Origin: Gimesia sp.
GTDB lineage: Bacteria; Planctomycetota; Planctomycetia; Planctomycetales; Planctomycetaceae
Reading direction: 5' to 3'
Length of the DNA: 64,000 nt
Assembly (NCBI GenBank): GCA_002706765.1
Contig: PAJV01000065.1
Location: 1-64,000 of the forward strand
The notes beneath the pieces are model-generated. The model did no database searches. It had not been told where the DNA came from and saw nothing but the letters and a program-made list of their open reading frames with translations. The position numbers were made by a program, and so were the translations under genes. Every line of letters begins with the position of its first letter. Position 1 is the first letter of the stretch. Shown here one piece after another: positions 17,171 through 26,363 of the stretch.

Positions 17171-17200
17171 CTTAAAAAGGTGCTTTTTTATCTTTTTAAG
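17171..17200 (-). terminator. A/T-rich hairpin at the end of the GNAT gene
   Basis: CTTAAAAAG (17171-17179) and CTTTTTAAG (17192-17200) are inverted. The right arm covers the last codons and stop of the acetyltransferase gene, and the left arm lies just after it. It may end that transcript, although the stem has few G-C pairs. Confidence 0.4.
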
Positions 17201-17688
17201 ACGACGATGCGTTCCAGTTTGACGTCATGAACCTTCCGGTACGTTTCGCTGACACACCAGGTCGCTGGCTCTTCGTGTACCACACGAAAGCCCAGCTTTT
17301 CAAACAGGGGGACATTGCCAGTCTCTCTGATAGTATCTAACACGACAGCAGGCAGTCCAAGCTCTTTTGCACGCATGCAGATCCAGTCCAGCAGACGCCG
17401 CGCGATGCCTTTGTGTTGGAAATCGGGATGGACGGCCAGACCGATGACGTGAACATGTTCCGCATGCAGATCATATTCAACGGTTGCTACAATTTTGCCA
17501 TCGAATTCAGCCACCAGTCGCGTGCGGGTCTGCGCACGTTCCGCCTGGCAGGCCAGCGCTGCGTCGGTGGGCCGATAGATGGAACGCAGTGGCGCAAATG
17601 CCGTTTCAAAAACGGTTGTCACTTCCGCAGTATCAGCGGGCGTTGCTTCCCGAATCAGAATGTCATTCATCGAACGTGCAAGGCTCAA
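17188..17688 (-). CDS. GNAT-family N-acetyltransferase
   Basis: This encodes 166 residues if translation starts at TTG 17688, which overlaps the TGA stop of the upstream oxidoreductase gene and has GGAAGAG upstream. An ATG six codons later (17670) has no clear ribosome-binding site. The GNAT fold is evident: IREATPADTAEVTTVF at the start, the acetyl-CoA pyrophosphate loop after VIGLAVHPDFQHKGIARRLLDW (Q/RxxGxG/A type), and ETGNVPLFEKLGFRVVHEE near the end. The acceptor substrate is unknown. The coupling by overlap to the Gfo/Idh/MocA gene suggests co-expression, but a shared pathway cannot be derived from sequence. Confidence 0.85.
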   Translation of the reverse strand: MSLARSMNDILIREATPADTAEVTTVFETAFAPLRSIYRPTDAALACQAERAQTRTRLVAEFDGKIVATVEYDLHAEHVHVIGLAVHPDFQHKGIARRLLDWICMRAKELGLPAVVLDTIRETGNVPLFEKLGFRVVHEEPATWCVSETYRKVHDVKLERIVVLKR

Positions 17689-19010
17689 CTCGTGAACTCT
17701 TCCCAGCCCTTACGGAATTGCGAATGCAGATACGGTTTGGCGTTCTCATTCCCTTTGGCTGTGAGTGTGTCAGCCTCCCAGTCGAAGCCGCCGCCGGCGC
17801 GAAAGGCGGTATTGCCCAGCAGCACGGTTTCGGACAGCGGTCCCGAATAGTCGAAGTTGCAGGTCGCGGGGCTCCCCCCTTTGCAGGCGTCCGTCCATTC
17901 TTTGTAGAACCCGGGCGAATCGGGAATAAAGGGCTCGGGCGCTTTGAAGCCGTCGAAGGATTTTTCCGGGAACAGTTTCAATGAGCCGAACCCGGTCAGC
18001 AGCATGCCCTTCGAGCCGACAAACAGCGTGTTGGCTCCTTTCAGTTTGAGTCCTTTTTCTTTGAGAATCGCCGGTCCGTTTTTCTCCTGTGACCAGTGTA
18101 GTTTGACCGGGCCCCGTTTGTCGTTGGCCGGGAAGTCGAAACTGGTCAACATTTCGGTCGGCGTCCGCTCTGCGTCGATTTCTGGTCCCGAGGCATCCAC
18201 GCGGGTCGGGTATTTCAGATCGAGGGCCCAGAAGGGAATGTCCAGAATGTGGCAGCCCCAGTTGCCGGTCTCTCCGGTGCCATAATCCCACCAGAACCGC
18301 CAGTTGTAGGGAGCCAGTGTGCCTTCCCCTTTGGAGTTCACCGCGTAAGGACGGAACTTCGCGGGACCAATCCACAGGTCCCAGTCCAGTGTTTCGGGAA
18401 CGGGAACCGTTTTGACCGGCTGGGGTGGCATGCCTCGCGTGGAACTGATCCAGCTATAAACTTCACTCACATCGCCGATCGATCCCGATTTGATCAGTTC
18501 GACGGCCCGATGCATGTTGGCGAGCGCATGTCGCTGCATGCCCAACTGTGTTGCCAGATTGTTTTTCGTGGCGAGTTTGGTCATCTCGCGGACTTCCCAG
18601 ACCGAATGGGCCATCGGCTTTTCACAGTACAGATGCTTGCCCATCGTCATTGCGATCATGGAGGGATGGAAGTGCGTGTGGTCGGGAGTGCTCACAATGA
18701 CGGCGTCAATCTGGTTTTCCATGTCATCCAGCATCCGGCGGTAGTCGGCGTATTTTTTCGCTTTGGGAAATCGCTCGTACGCTTTACCCGCCCGTCTGTC
18801 ATCCACATCACACAGCGCAACGATGTTTTCGGTCCTGGCGACGCCATTCAGATTCGCCACCCCGCGACCACCAATGCCGATCACCGCGACATTCAGCTTT
18901 TCATTCGCAGCAGCCCGCGTCGGCTGTGGGGAACTCCCCAGCCAGAGTCCCGCTCCCAGGGCGGCGGTTGTCTGCAGGGCTTCACGACGGGTAATACGTT
19001 GGGCAGTCAT
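17685..19010 (-). CDS. Tat-exported Gfo/Idh/MocA-family oxidoreductase
   Basis: This encodes 441 residues with a twin-arginine signal (TRREALQT then a hydrophobic stretch ending PTRAAANEK). The NAD(P)-binding site follows as VAVIGIGGRGVANL with the acidic CDVDDRRA at the end of the second strand, then the EKP motif in CEKPMAHS. The C-terminal part has GNWGCHILDIPFWAL, the usual bacterial planctomycete pattern. Family members act on sugars or sugar derivatives, but the exact substrate is unknown. The protein probably folds with its cofactor in the cytoplasm before Tat export. It is first in a two-gene unit with the acetyltransferase. Confidence 0.9.
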   Translation of the reverse strand: MTAQRITRREALQTTAALGAGLWLGSSPQPTRAAANEKLNVAVIGIGGRGVANLNGVARTENIVALCDVDDRRAGKAYERFPKAKKYADYRRMLDDMENQIDAVIVSTPDHTHFHPSMIAMTMGKHLYCEKPMAHSVWEVREMTKLATKNNLATQLGMQRHALANMHRAVELIKSGSIGDVSEVYSWISSTRGMPPQPVKTVPVPETLDWDLWIGPAKFRPYAVNSKGEGTLAPYNWRFWWDYGTGETGNWGCHILDIPFWALDLKYPTRVDASGPEIDAERTPTEMLTSFDFPANDKRGPVKLHWSQEKNGPAILKEKGLKLKGANTLFVGSKGMLLTGFGSLKLFPEKSFDGFKAPEPFIPDSPGFYKEWTDACKGGSPATCNFDYSGPLSETVLLGNTAFRAGGGFDWEADTLTAKGNENAKPYLHSQFRKGWEEFTS

Positions 19011-19285
19011 ATGATTTCTCCTCTCGATTGAGTCGCAGGTTAGTGTTTTTCTGAGTTCAGTATAAACGATCCATAGTGAAAATTTGACTGCTGTTTTTGA
19101 TCACGTTCTGAAAATATGCGTTTTAGTTAAGTAAGAACTGTTATAAATTGAGCGGGTAAATCGGGAGTGCAATGAGAAGTGATCGCGAAGCCGTTTATTC
19201 CGCTTTGACCCACTTCACTTTTGACTCAATGTTCTCAAACACGTTTTCAAAGACCCATGCTTTGAAATCGCAGAAGTGATTTCTC

Positions 19286-21076
19286 TTAAGATTTAGCAGT
19301 CGCTTCCTCAGCTTGAATATCGTATCCATCCAGATCGCCTGGGCGTTCGTAGAGTTCAAAGCCGTTTAAGCCGGGGACCGAACTGCGGTCCAGGTTCCAC
19401 CACGGGCAGCGGAAGCGGGTGCTGCAGGCATTGCATTTGACGATCTGTCCCAGAAAAGGGAGACTGGCGGTTGTCGTGTTTTCACAGTGCGGGCAGTTGA
19501 CTCTCCAGCGTGAAGTCTTCAGGTCGACGGGCCCTGCCATTCCCTTTGCGATGCGAAACGGGAGGTCGACCGCTTCGATGGTCGACAGCGATTCGCGGGT
19601 GATCGGCTCGGTGCTCATGGACAGGCGGTCGGCATGATTGCCCAGCGTGCGTTCGTAGGCATTGCGGACCAGGCGGGCATTCCCGAAATTCTGATCGCGG
19701 TCGGTGAAGACCCGGTTCAGCAGAATCGCCAAGTTGCCGCGGGCGGCGGGCGTTAACTGATACGTATTGGCGTTGCACATCATTTCAAAAATCTGACACA
19801 GATCGGAAACGTGGTAATCTTCAAACACAATATAGCGGCTGAAGCGGCTTTCCAGACCCGGGTTGGATTCGATGAACTCCGCCATCTCGACCAGATAGCC
19901 GGCAACAATGACGACGAGGCGCTGCCGCAGGTCTTCCATTTTCTTGAGAAGCGTGTCTATGGCTTCCTGGCCGTAATCCTGGCCGCTCGATTTTGCCAGC
20001 GTGTAGGCCTCGTCGATGAACAGGACGCCGTCCGTGGATTTCGCGATGACTTCGTTGGTTTTGATCGCGGTCTGACCGACATAACCGCCCACCATCGTTG
20101 CCCGGTCGGCTTCGAGGAAATTCGGGGTTCTTAAAATCTGATAACCGTACAGGATTTTCGCGATAATGCGGGCGACCGTCGTTTTCCCGGTTCCCGGATT
20201 TCCCGTAAAGACGAAGTGCAGCGTCTGTGAGGCGACAGGCATCCCCTGCGCCTGTCTCTGCCGGCGGATATTCAGAAAGTTGGCCATGCGCGTGACTTCC
20301 GCTTTGACCGCATCCAGACCGATCAACGCATTGAGTTCCTGCAGCCCCTGCTTTAATGATTCTTCAGGAGTGATCTGGTTTGGCGCATCACTTACGCTAT
20401 CGACCTCGTCCGTCCTTTTCAGCTTCTGCAATTCGGTCATTACATCCAGATGTTCGCAGAATGATTCTTCTAATTCGCGCAGGTCATTACACAGCTCTGT
20501 GAAAAAGGTCTGGTCTTCCTTTTGAATTCCATTGGCATTCAATATCAGTTTCGCAGTCAGCAGCAGTATTTTGCTGTAAGACTGAAATAACTCAGGAGAT
20601 TTTTTGATAACACAGGCAATCATGACCAGCAATCGGAAGGGTTCCAGCACGGCACCGTCCAGAATCGCACCCCCGAGCCAGCTCTTATCCGATTCCCACT
20701 GGATCAATAGTTCCCGAAATTCTTCAGCATCACAGCCATACAGATACGGTTTGTACTCTTCCATGAAACTGAAACGATGCAGGGAATACTTCATCAGTTC
20801 CGCAGCGACCAGCAGCTCAGAGTCATCTACCAATTCGTCTGTCAGAATACTGCGACGGAGAATGAAAAGGACATCGCATATCGCCGCCGCATTAATCACA
20901 GATTTGAGTTGTTCTCCCTCAACCTCAATGGCTAACTGCAGCAGTGCGGAAATGCGATTTGCGAATTGACCCGGGGCTGTATGTTCCAGTGCCTCATCAA
21001 TGTCAGATGAAATGGCCTCATACACATCATTGCACAGGAATTCGAGCATCGATTCCAGCTTCTTCGCATTGCTCAT
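19286..21076 (-). CDS. CbbX/SpoVK-type AAA+ ATPase with C-terminal zinc ribbon
   Basis: This encodes 596 residues. Residues 1-240 are helical and unrecognised. The AAA+ module starts near residue 245 (LNALIGLDAVKAEVTRMANF), with Walker A GNPGTGKTT at 292-300 and Walker B VLFIDEA at 352-358. GLESRFSRYIVFEDY lies in the arginine-finger region and FGNARLVRNAYE in sensor 2. This is the CbbX/SpoVK/EccA class of remodelling ATPases. Uniquely, the C-terminus adds a zinc-ribbon-like pair, CPHC at 528-531 and CNAC at 548-551. The ATPase may remodel a protein complex, but no Rubisco or secretion genes are nearby. It is a single gene on the minus strand. Confidence 0.85.
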   Translation of the reverse strand: MSNAKKLESMLEFLCNDVYEAISSDIDEALEHTAPGQFANRISALLQLAIEVEGEQLKSVINAAAICDVLFILRRSILTDELVDDSELLVAAELMKYSLHRFSFMEEYKPYLYGCDAEEFRELLIQWESDKSWLGGAILDGAVLEPFRLLVMIACVIKKSPELFQSYSKILLLTAKLILNANGIQKEDQTFFTELCNDLRELEESFCEHLDVMTELQKLKRTDEVDSVSDAPNQITPEESLKQGLQELNALIGLDAVKAEVTRMANFLNIRRQRQAQGMPVASQTLHFVFTGNPGTGKTTVARIIAKILYGYQILRTPNFLEADRATMVGGYVGQTAIKTNEVIAKSTDGVLFIDEAYTLAKSSGQDYGQEAIDTLLKKMEDLRQRLVVIVAGYLVEMAEFIESNPGLESRFSRYIVFEDYHVSDLCQIFEMMCNANTYQLTPAARGNLAILLNRVFTDRDQNFGNARLVRNAYERTLGNHADRLSMSTEPITRESLSTIEAVDLPFRIAKGMAGPVDLKTSRWRVNCPHCENTTTASLPFLGQIVKCNACSTRFRCPWWNLDRSSVPGLNGFELYERPGDLDGYDIQAEEATAKS

Positions 21077-21232
21077 GAACTCGGTTCTCTTCTGATCGTC
21101 AACAGGCGGAAATGGTCTGGGAACTGTTGCCGTCCATATTACTCGACAAGATTACATGAGCCAAGCAGGAACCGCGATATCAGAGTGGATTCCGCGTTTT
21201 TCTGTTTTGTCTGATATTGCACTGGTGTTGAA

Positions 21233-21829
21233 TCAGAGCCAGTCGCCTGAGACAGAGCAGCTTGCGGTAAACGCACAAACCGTGGAGTTCAGCATGGAAA
21301 ACAGACTGAGGGGGGCTACAAATGACTGGCGATTACGGTTTTGAAAAATGGCGCTGAGAGAAAGAACCATCGAAACCAGGTACAGACAATGAACCACAGT
21401 CACCTGCCAGCGATTAGAGGGTAACAATACGTCTGAGGCAAACACCGCGCCGAAAACCAGCATAGTAATTGGCAGTACGATTTGTGGCGTCAGCCATAGC
21501 AGTCTCAGGCTGTGGAGTTCATCACGTTCGACACACCGGTCATGGCCGATCACCCACCAGATGAAGAGTGGGATCGCAACCGGCCAGGATAACAACAGGG
21601 TTGTAGCAGCCTGTTCTGCCAGCCATAGAAAATGTTCCAGTTGCCCTGTTATCAGCAGTAAAACAATTTCAAGCAGCAGGGGAACGAGCGTCAGAATCGC
21701 GAACCATTGCGACAGAACATGCGTGGGCTGTACGCAATCAGTCGTTCCGTTATCGACAGCTGCTGGGGAAGGAACAGTCATAAATGCTTTTACCGCGCCT
21801 TTCTCTGTGAACAGTGAATTAATCAGCAT
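21233..21829 (-). CDS. Multi-pass membrane protein of unknown function
   Basis: This encodes 198 residues, or 182 if the in-frame ATG at codon 17 is used. After a polar N-terminus there are four or five hydrophobic segments (starting near residues 44, 75, 110 and 145). A charged loop HDRCVERDELHSLR sits between the second and third. No family was recognised. It lies downstream of the TauE-type exporter gene in the same direction, 108 bases away, and could be the last gene of the MarR-TauE transcript. Confidence 0.55.
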   Translation of the reverse strand: MLINSLFTEKGAVKAFMTVPSPAAVDNGTTDCVQPTHVLSQWFAILTLVPLLLEIVLLLITGQLEHFLWLAEQAATTLLLSWPVAIPLFIWWVIGHDRCVERDELHSLRLLWLTPQIVLPITMLVFGAVFASDVLLPSNRWQVTVVHCLYLVSMVLSLSAIFQNRNRQSFVAPLSLFSMLNSTVCAFTASCSVSGDWL

Positions 21830-21937
21830 GGTACACGATTGGTGATTTCGGTTCCAAAGAAAAAATCGAAGAGTTCACCACTTTGGGTTTTATCGTCAAT
21901 CACCATTGCGCTGTCACCAAGACAGGTGAAATACACC

Positions 21938-23017
21938 TCAGCCGGCGTTTTCTTCGCTCGCGAACTGGATGGCTGGCGTTTCTGCCTCGTTTGACTGCAG
22001 GACCGGGAAGGCATCTTCATTGCGTCCCCAGCGGTAGAGCAGGTGAAACAGAAAGTTGACAGCCAGTACACCAGTGACGGCGCAGAATAGAACAAATCCG
22101 GAGACGCCTTCATGCGCGATCGTCCAGACGAACTGGCCGATGCACAGCAGCGAAACCAGCAGCAGTGTCGGCGTGCGGGGAATCAGATTCACTACCAGTG
22201 CGCCAAAGGGGGCGCCTAACGCGACGATCGGGGCGGCCGCCAGCCAGTTGGCATAGACTTCCGGATCCATGTAATACAGGCCGGGATGGAATCGCGACAG
22301 CATCGCATTTGTCGTAATTCCCACAACCGAGGTAAACGCCATGATGACGACTGATGTGGGAATCGCAATTTTCAGATCCGCGCGATACAGCAGGACCAGC
22401 ATCGCATACACCATCATATCGATGCCCACCCCGGTGACAGAGGCGACGATGCCTCCACTGAAGCCGACCGCCAGGCCCAGCCAGCGATCGTATTTGCGCC
22501 AGCGATCACTGACTCCTGTTGCAGAAACGAGCTCCCGCATTTTCAGCAGATGCATGATGCCGAAACTGCACCACACGACCGCAAACGTCAGCTTGACCCA
22601 CAGGTCGGGTACAAACGGTGCGACACAGGCGGCTCCGAAGGGGGTTCCCAGCAGCGCACCGCCGAGCGCGGGGCGTAACAGTCCCCAGTCAAGCGGACGT
22701 CGTGCCGCAAAAATATAGATACTGGCAGAGACCATGCCGATGGACTGTACGGCCAGGCCGAAGTTGCGTCCCAGGGAACCGGGCATGTCAAACAGCAGCA
22801 CCAGCACCGGGAAACCTACGGTTCCTCCCCCCATGGGAGTCGACCCGGCGATATAGGAACCCAAAGCCATCGCCAGCGCGATCGGCCAGTGATGCTGCAG
22901 TGACTGCCAGCCATCAGTGGCGACGATGATGGTCAGCCAGACCGTATAAAAAGCCAGTAACCATAGACCGAAGGGCCACAACTTTTTCATTGATTTTCGC
23001 CACGCCTGATTTGCCAT
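21938..23017 (-). CDS. TauE/SafE-family sulfite or organosulfur exporter
   Basis: This encodes 359 residues with about eight membrane helices. The GSYIAGSTPMGGGTVGFPVLVLLF segment and the later VGFSGGIVASVTGVGIDMMVYAMLVL are the paired repeat helices of the TauE/SafE (DUF81) fold. Members move sulfite, sulfonates or other organic anions across the cytoplasmic membrane. The gene starts 57 bases after the MarR-type regulator in the same direction, so the two probably share a promoter and the exporter is likely the regulated target. A short Glu-rich C-terminus lies in the cytoplasm. Confidence 0.85.
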   Translation of the reverse strand: MANQAWRKSMKKLWPFGLWLLAFYTVWLTIIVATDGWQSLQHHWPIALAMALGSYIAGSTPMGGGTVGFPVLVLLFDMPGSLGRNFGLAVQSIGMVSASIYIFAARRPLDWGLLRPALGGALLGTPFGAACVAPFVPDLWVKLTFAVVWCSFGIMHLLKMRELVSATGVSDRWRKYDRWLGLAVGFSGGIVASVTGVGIDMMVYAMLVLLYRADLKIAIPTSVVIMAFTSVVGITTNAMLSRFHPGLYYMDPEVYANWLAAAPIVALGAPFGALVVNLIPRTPTLLLVSLLCIGQFVWTIAHEGVSGFVLFCAVTGVLAVNFLFHLLYRWGRNEDAFPVLQSNEAETPAIQFASEENAG

Positions 23018-23074
23018 CTCTGTATCTCACTCAACTCATCATCTCTGGTCGGTAATACCGCGCTGCCTGTCCGA

Positions 23075-23575
23075 TCAATCTGATTCCAGCCAGTCACAGC
23101 TCGCATCTTCATGTGGCTCCCGAGTGCGTTTCAGCAGTTTCACCAGCTGCTTCTGTTGTGCTGCACTCAGATGTCCCAGCTGGCTCTGGTGCATGCTGAC
23201 GACTGCGTCCGCCATCGTCTCCAGCAGGACCTGTCCCTGTTTCGTGATGGCAATTTCCACGACGCGTCGATTCTCAGGAAGCCGACTGCGCTGGATTAAA
23301 GAACGTTTTTCCAGGCGATCCAGCATCCGCGTGGTGTCGGGGGCGCGCGAAATCAGCCGTCGTCCCAGTTCCATCGTCTGCATCGTGCCTGGCGCGACGG
23401 CCTGCAGCAGACGCAGTACGTTATACTGCTGCGCCGAAAGATCATATTGTACGAACAGAGCTTCTTCGAGGGCCTTCAGGCAGTCATAAGTCCGCCAGAG
23501 CTGCAGATAGACTTCCTGTTCGGGGGAGTCAAAGTGTACCTGTTCCGTATTGGGTTGGGACGCCGGTGCTGTCAT
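23075..23575 (-). CDS. MarR-family transcriptional regulator
   Basis: The start at ATG 23575 is preferred: the longer frame begins with a TTG inside the operator palindrome. The protein of 166 residues has the MarR layout, a helical dimerisation N-terminus (LQLWRTYDCLKALEEALF) and a winged helix (LSAQQYNVLRLL, ELGRRLISRAPDTTRMLDRLEKRSLIQR, then wing PENRRVVEIAITKQG). A C-terminal dimerisation helix follows. It is autoregulation-ready: a long dyad lies directly upstream. Co-transcription with the TauE-type exporter suggests that it releases DNA when a small organic or oxidised sulfur compound accumulates, but the ligand is unknown. Confidence 0.9.
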   Translation of the reverse strand: MTAPASQPNTEQVHFDSPEQEVYLQLWRTYDCLKALEEALFVQYDLSAQQYNVLRLLQAVAPGTMQTMELGRRLISRAPDTTRMLDRLEKRSLIQRSRLPENRRVVEIAITKQGQVLLETMADAVVSMHQSQLGHLSAAQQKQLVKLLKRTREPHEDASCDWLESD

Positions 23576-23588
23576 GTCCGCAATTATG

Positions 23589-23632
23589 TTCGTCCCGACA
23601 ATACTTGTCAAGACAACTATTGTCGGGACGAA
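23589..23632. promoter_or_regulatory. MarR operator: 44-base dyad
   Basis: The arms TTCGTCCCGACAATA (23589-23603) and TATTGTCGGGACGAA (23618-23632) are perfect inverted repeats. With the inner TTGTC/GACAA the dyad matches at 20 of 22 positions per half. It can also be read as two 13-base MarR-like boxes, GACAATACTTGTC (23597-23609) and GACAACTATTGTC (23612-23624), 15 bases apart. It lies 14 bases upstream of the regulator start codon. Confidence 0.85.
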
Positions 23633-23690
23633 TAATCAGGCGGAAAATTAATGCGAGGATTGACCGCAGGTCAGGCTCAGCCGGGCAGGG

Positions 23691-24431
23691 TTATTTCACG
23701 CACTCGATAAATGTAATGGGTGAATTACTTAACAGGGGGGACCAGTAGTCCTGCGTGTTAGCTGTCAGTCCCTCGGGTGCGAGTTGCGGGGCATGCCAGC
23801 GGACCTCGTTAAAGCCGGCTGCGCGGAAGGCGTCTTCATGGGTTTCCGCCGCCAGATGGTAATTTTCGATGTCAAACGGCCCGTCATCCAGGTGGAAGGT
23901 CCAGGTGATCGGCGTGCCTTCTGTCCAGTTTGCGCTGGCAGACGTTTCAAAGCCAAAATGGCGAAACGAAGGACTTTCGGGAAAATGAAACATCGGGCTG
24001 CTGTTGACGGTGACAAAGCGTCCGCCCGGCTCCAGCGCATTCGCTATGCCGTTACACATCGACTGCAGTTCTTCACGCGTGCGGGCATAGTTGAGCAGAT
24101 AAGCGGCGACGGCCAGATCAAACTGTTCCGCGACAGGCAGCTCCCGTGCATCGCCCACAATAAATTCAATTCCCTGCTGGTTCTGTGCTTCCTGTATTTG
24201 CGCCAGTTCAATCATGCCCTGTGAGAGATCAACGCCCATGACGCGTGTGGCACCCCGTTCACGCAGCAGTCGGGTATAAAATCCTTCTCCACATGCGACA
24301 TCCAGCACCGACAGCCCCTGCGGATTACCGGCCAGTTCCAGTAGCGTGAAACATTCAATGAATGTTCGCCAGGGTTGCTGTTTGGAACGCTTGTACTGCT
24401 CTGCAATAGGATCGTAATTCGTCGTCGTCAT
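23691..24431 (-). CDS. Class I SAM-dependent methyltransferase
   Basis: The start at ATG 24431 is chosen because the family begins at TTTNYDPIAEQYKRSK; the longer frame adds 37 basic residues without similarity. The protein is about 246 residues. The SAM motifs are visible: VLDVACGEGFYTRLL (motif I), VMGVDLSQGMIELA (acidic end of strand 2), FIVGDARELPV (motif II region) and LEPGGRFVTV (post-motif). It belongs to the UbiE/Coq5-like group that methylates small molecules. The acceptor is not evident from sequence or context. It is transcribed alone toward the MarR gene region. Confidence 0.85.
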   Translation of the reverse strand: MTTTNYDPIAEQYKRSKQQPWRTFIECFTLLELAGNPQGLSVLDVACGEGFYTRLLRERGATRVMGVDLSQGMIELAQIQEAQNQQGIEFIVGDARELPVAEQFDLAVAAYLLNYARTREELQSMCNGIANALEPGGRFVTVNSSPMFHFPESPSFRHFGFETSASANWTEGTPITWTFHLDDGPFDIENYHLAAETHEDAFRAAGFNEVRWHAPQLAPEGLTANTQDYWSPLLSNSPITFIECVK

Positions 24432-24700
24432 GGACCGGCTTGCCTTGATGGGGTGAATTTTGCAATGAACGTTTCTTGAGAGCATTCGATATGCCTGCTG
24501 AAATATAACGTACGCCTTAACGTATTCACTACGGGATTTCATAAGAATCTGAAATCAACCAGGCCAGCCTGTAATTAATGTGAGAATGGGTGGCTTTTGA
24601 GAAAAAAACTGGAAGCATGAGCCTGATATGCTAGGATAAGAATACCCGGCCTGCAGGTGCGCTAACATCAAAATATTCTAATGTGATTCCGGAGTTTAAA

Positions 24701-26341
24701 GTGCGATTTGAAAAGCTGTTATTGATGCTCGTTGTGTTGTGTTCTGTCCCGAACATCTCGGTCTTTGCCCAGGAAACACAAGCGGCAGAAGAATCAAAAG
24801 AGGTAAAACCGGCTCAACCCGCCCAGGAGCTGAAACCCTTCACCACCATAGACCCCACGATTCCACTCGACCAGTTAAAGATCATGGTCAGGCCGCTTAC
24901 GAAGCAGGAACTGCAGGTCGAAGCCGACGCCTGGTTTAAATTATTACACAACAAGGCACGTCAGATCGCCGCTGCCCGGCTGGGGGTGAAAAAAACCAAT
25001 GAAGCCATCAGCACCAGCGATGATCGGCAGGCACTCGAATCACTTAAGAAAGCAGAATCAGTCCAGCAGACTGCTGATAAGATAGCAAAAGAAACCGAAG
25101 AAGAACTGATGCAGAAAGCACAGGAAAACCTGGGTCTTGACAGTGCCGTGGATGCAGCCAAACCGGATCAGTCTTCTACAGAACAGGCCGCAGCAGATCA
25201 GAATACAACAGAGGGGGAACCGGCTGACAGCAGCGCGCAAACAGGCAATGCGGCGAAAGCGGCTACGCCGGATGAAGACTCGACACCCACCCATGCCGCG
25301 GAAGTAATGAAGGAACAGATCCTGGTAAATCTCACGAAACTGCAGGATGAACGGACGGCTTTGAGTGACCGGCTGGAAGTTGTGCTCGCTTCACTCTCTC
25401 TCAAGGGAGGTGATGTGGAGTCCTACCGAAAATACATCGCCGCGGTCTCAGGAATTGATCTGGATACCTCTGATGCCAGCGCCGCCTGGTATGGGATCAA
25501 AGGCTGGATCGTTTCGAAAGAAGGCGGGCAGCGGATGTCGTGGAACCTCGGCAAATTTCTGGTGATTCTGCTGATTACCTGGTTAGTCGCCCGAATTGGA
25601 TCTGCGATCATGCGCTGGGTTCTGGAACGTAAGGTCAGGCTCACGCAACTTGCCGAGAATCTGATCAGCAGCACCATCAAGAACATTATCTTTCTCATCG
25701 GGTTTGCCATCGCGCTCACCGCACTGGAAATTGATGTCACACCACTTCTGGCAGCCATTGGTGCCACCGGGCTGGTTGTAGGTCTGGCATTACAGGGAAC
25801 CTTAAGCAATTTCGCCAGCGGTCTGATGATTCTGATTAACCGTCCGTTTGATGTCGGGAATGTTGTCACCGCGGGGGGCATTACCGGAACCGTCAAACAG
25901 ATGAACCTCGTCTCTACGACATTTCGTACGTTTGATAATCAGACCATTCATGTACCCAATAATTCCATCTGGAATAATGTGATTACCAATATCACGGCGA
26001 ACAAAGTCAGACGCGTCGATCTTGAATTCAGCATCGGCTATGATGATGATTTCGAACAGGCCGAGCAGATTATCAAGGAGGTCCTTGACGAACACGAACT
26101 GGTTCTGAAAGACCCCGCCGCTGTGGTGGTGACGCACGCGCTGGCAGACTCTTCCGTGAATATCGTCTGTCGTCCCTGGGCCAAAACGGAAAACTGGTGG
26201 GACGTGAAAACCTCGGTCACCCGCGAAGTCAAACGCCGCTTCGACCAGGCGGGCATCTCGATTCCGTTTCCGCAGCAGGACATCCACGTCTATTCTGCCG
26301 AAGCCCTCACCGGAAAAAATGCCGAACTGTCGAAGAAGTAA
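24701..26341 (+). CDS. MscS-family mechanosensitive channel with long periplasmic N-terminus
   Basis: The start at GTG 24701 has GGAG six bases upstream and is directly followed by a signal peptide ending SVFAQE. An in-frame GTG six codons earlier lacks this. Residues 25-270 are charged, Ala/Glu-rich and helical, probably periplasmic. The MscS domain follows, with three membrane helices, the pore helix GLVVGLALQGTLSNFASGLMILI, then the beta domain RPFDVGNVV and the alpha/beta C-terminus ending in PFPQQDIHV. The channel releases solutes during hypo-osmotic shock. The large N-terminal extension is of the type seen in MscK-like proteins, but shorter. Confidence 0.9.
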   Translation: MRFEKLLLMLVVLCSVPNISVFAQETQAAEESKEVKPAQPAQELKPFTTIDPTIPLDQLKIMVRPLTKQELQVEADAWFKLLHNKARQIAAARLGVKKTNEAISTSDDRQALESLKKAESVQQTADKIAKETEEELMQKAQENLGLDSAVDAAKPDQSSTEQAAADQNTTEGEPADSSAQTGNAAKAATPDEDSTPTHAAEVMKEQILVNLTKLQDERTALSDRLEVVLASLSLKGGDVESYRKYIAAVSGIDLDTSDASAAWYGIKGWIVSKEGGQRMSWNLGKFLVILLITWLVARIGSAIMRWVLERKVRLTQLAENLISSTIKNIIFLIGFAIALTALEIDVTPLLAAIGATGLVVGLALQGTLSNFASGLMILINRPFDVGNVVTAGGITGTVKQMNLVSTTFRTFDNQTIHVPNNSIWNNVITNITANKVRRVDLEFSIGYDDDFEQAEQIIKEVLDEHELVLKDPAAVVVTHALADSSVNIVCRPWAKTENWWDVKTSVTREVKRRFDQAGISIPFPQQDIHVYSAEALTGKNAELSKK

Positions 26342-26363
26342 TGCAGTTCTGTCTGGTAGCGTA

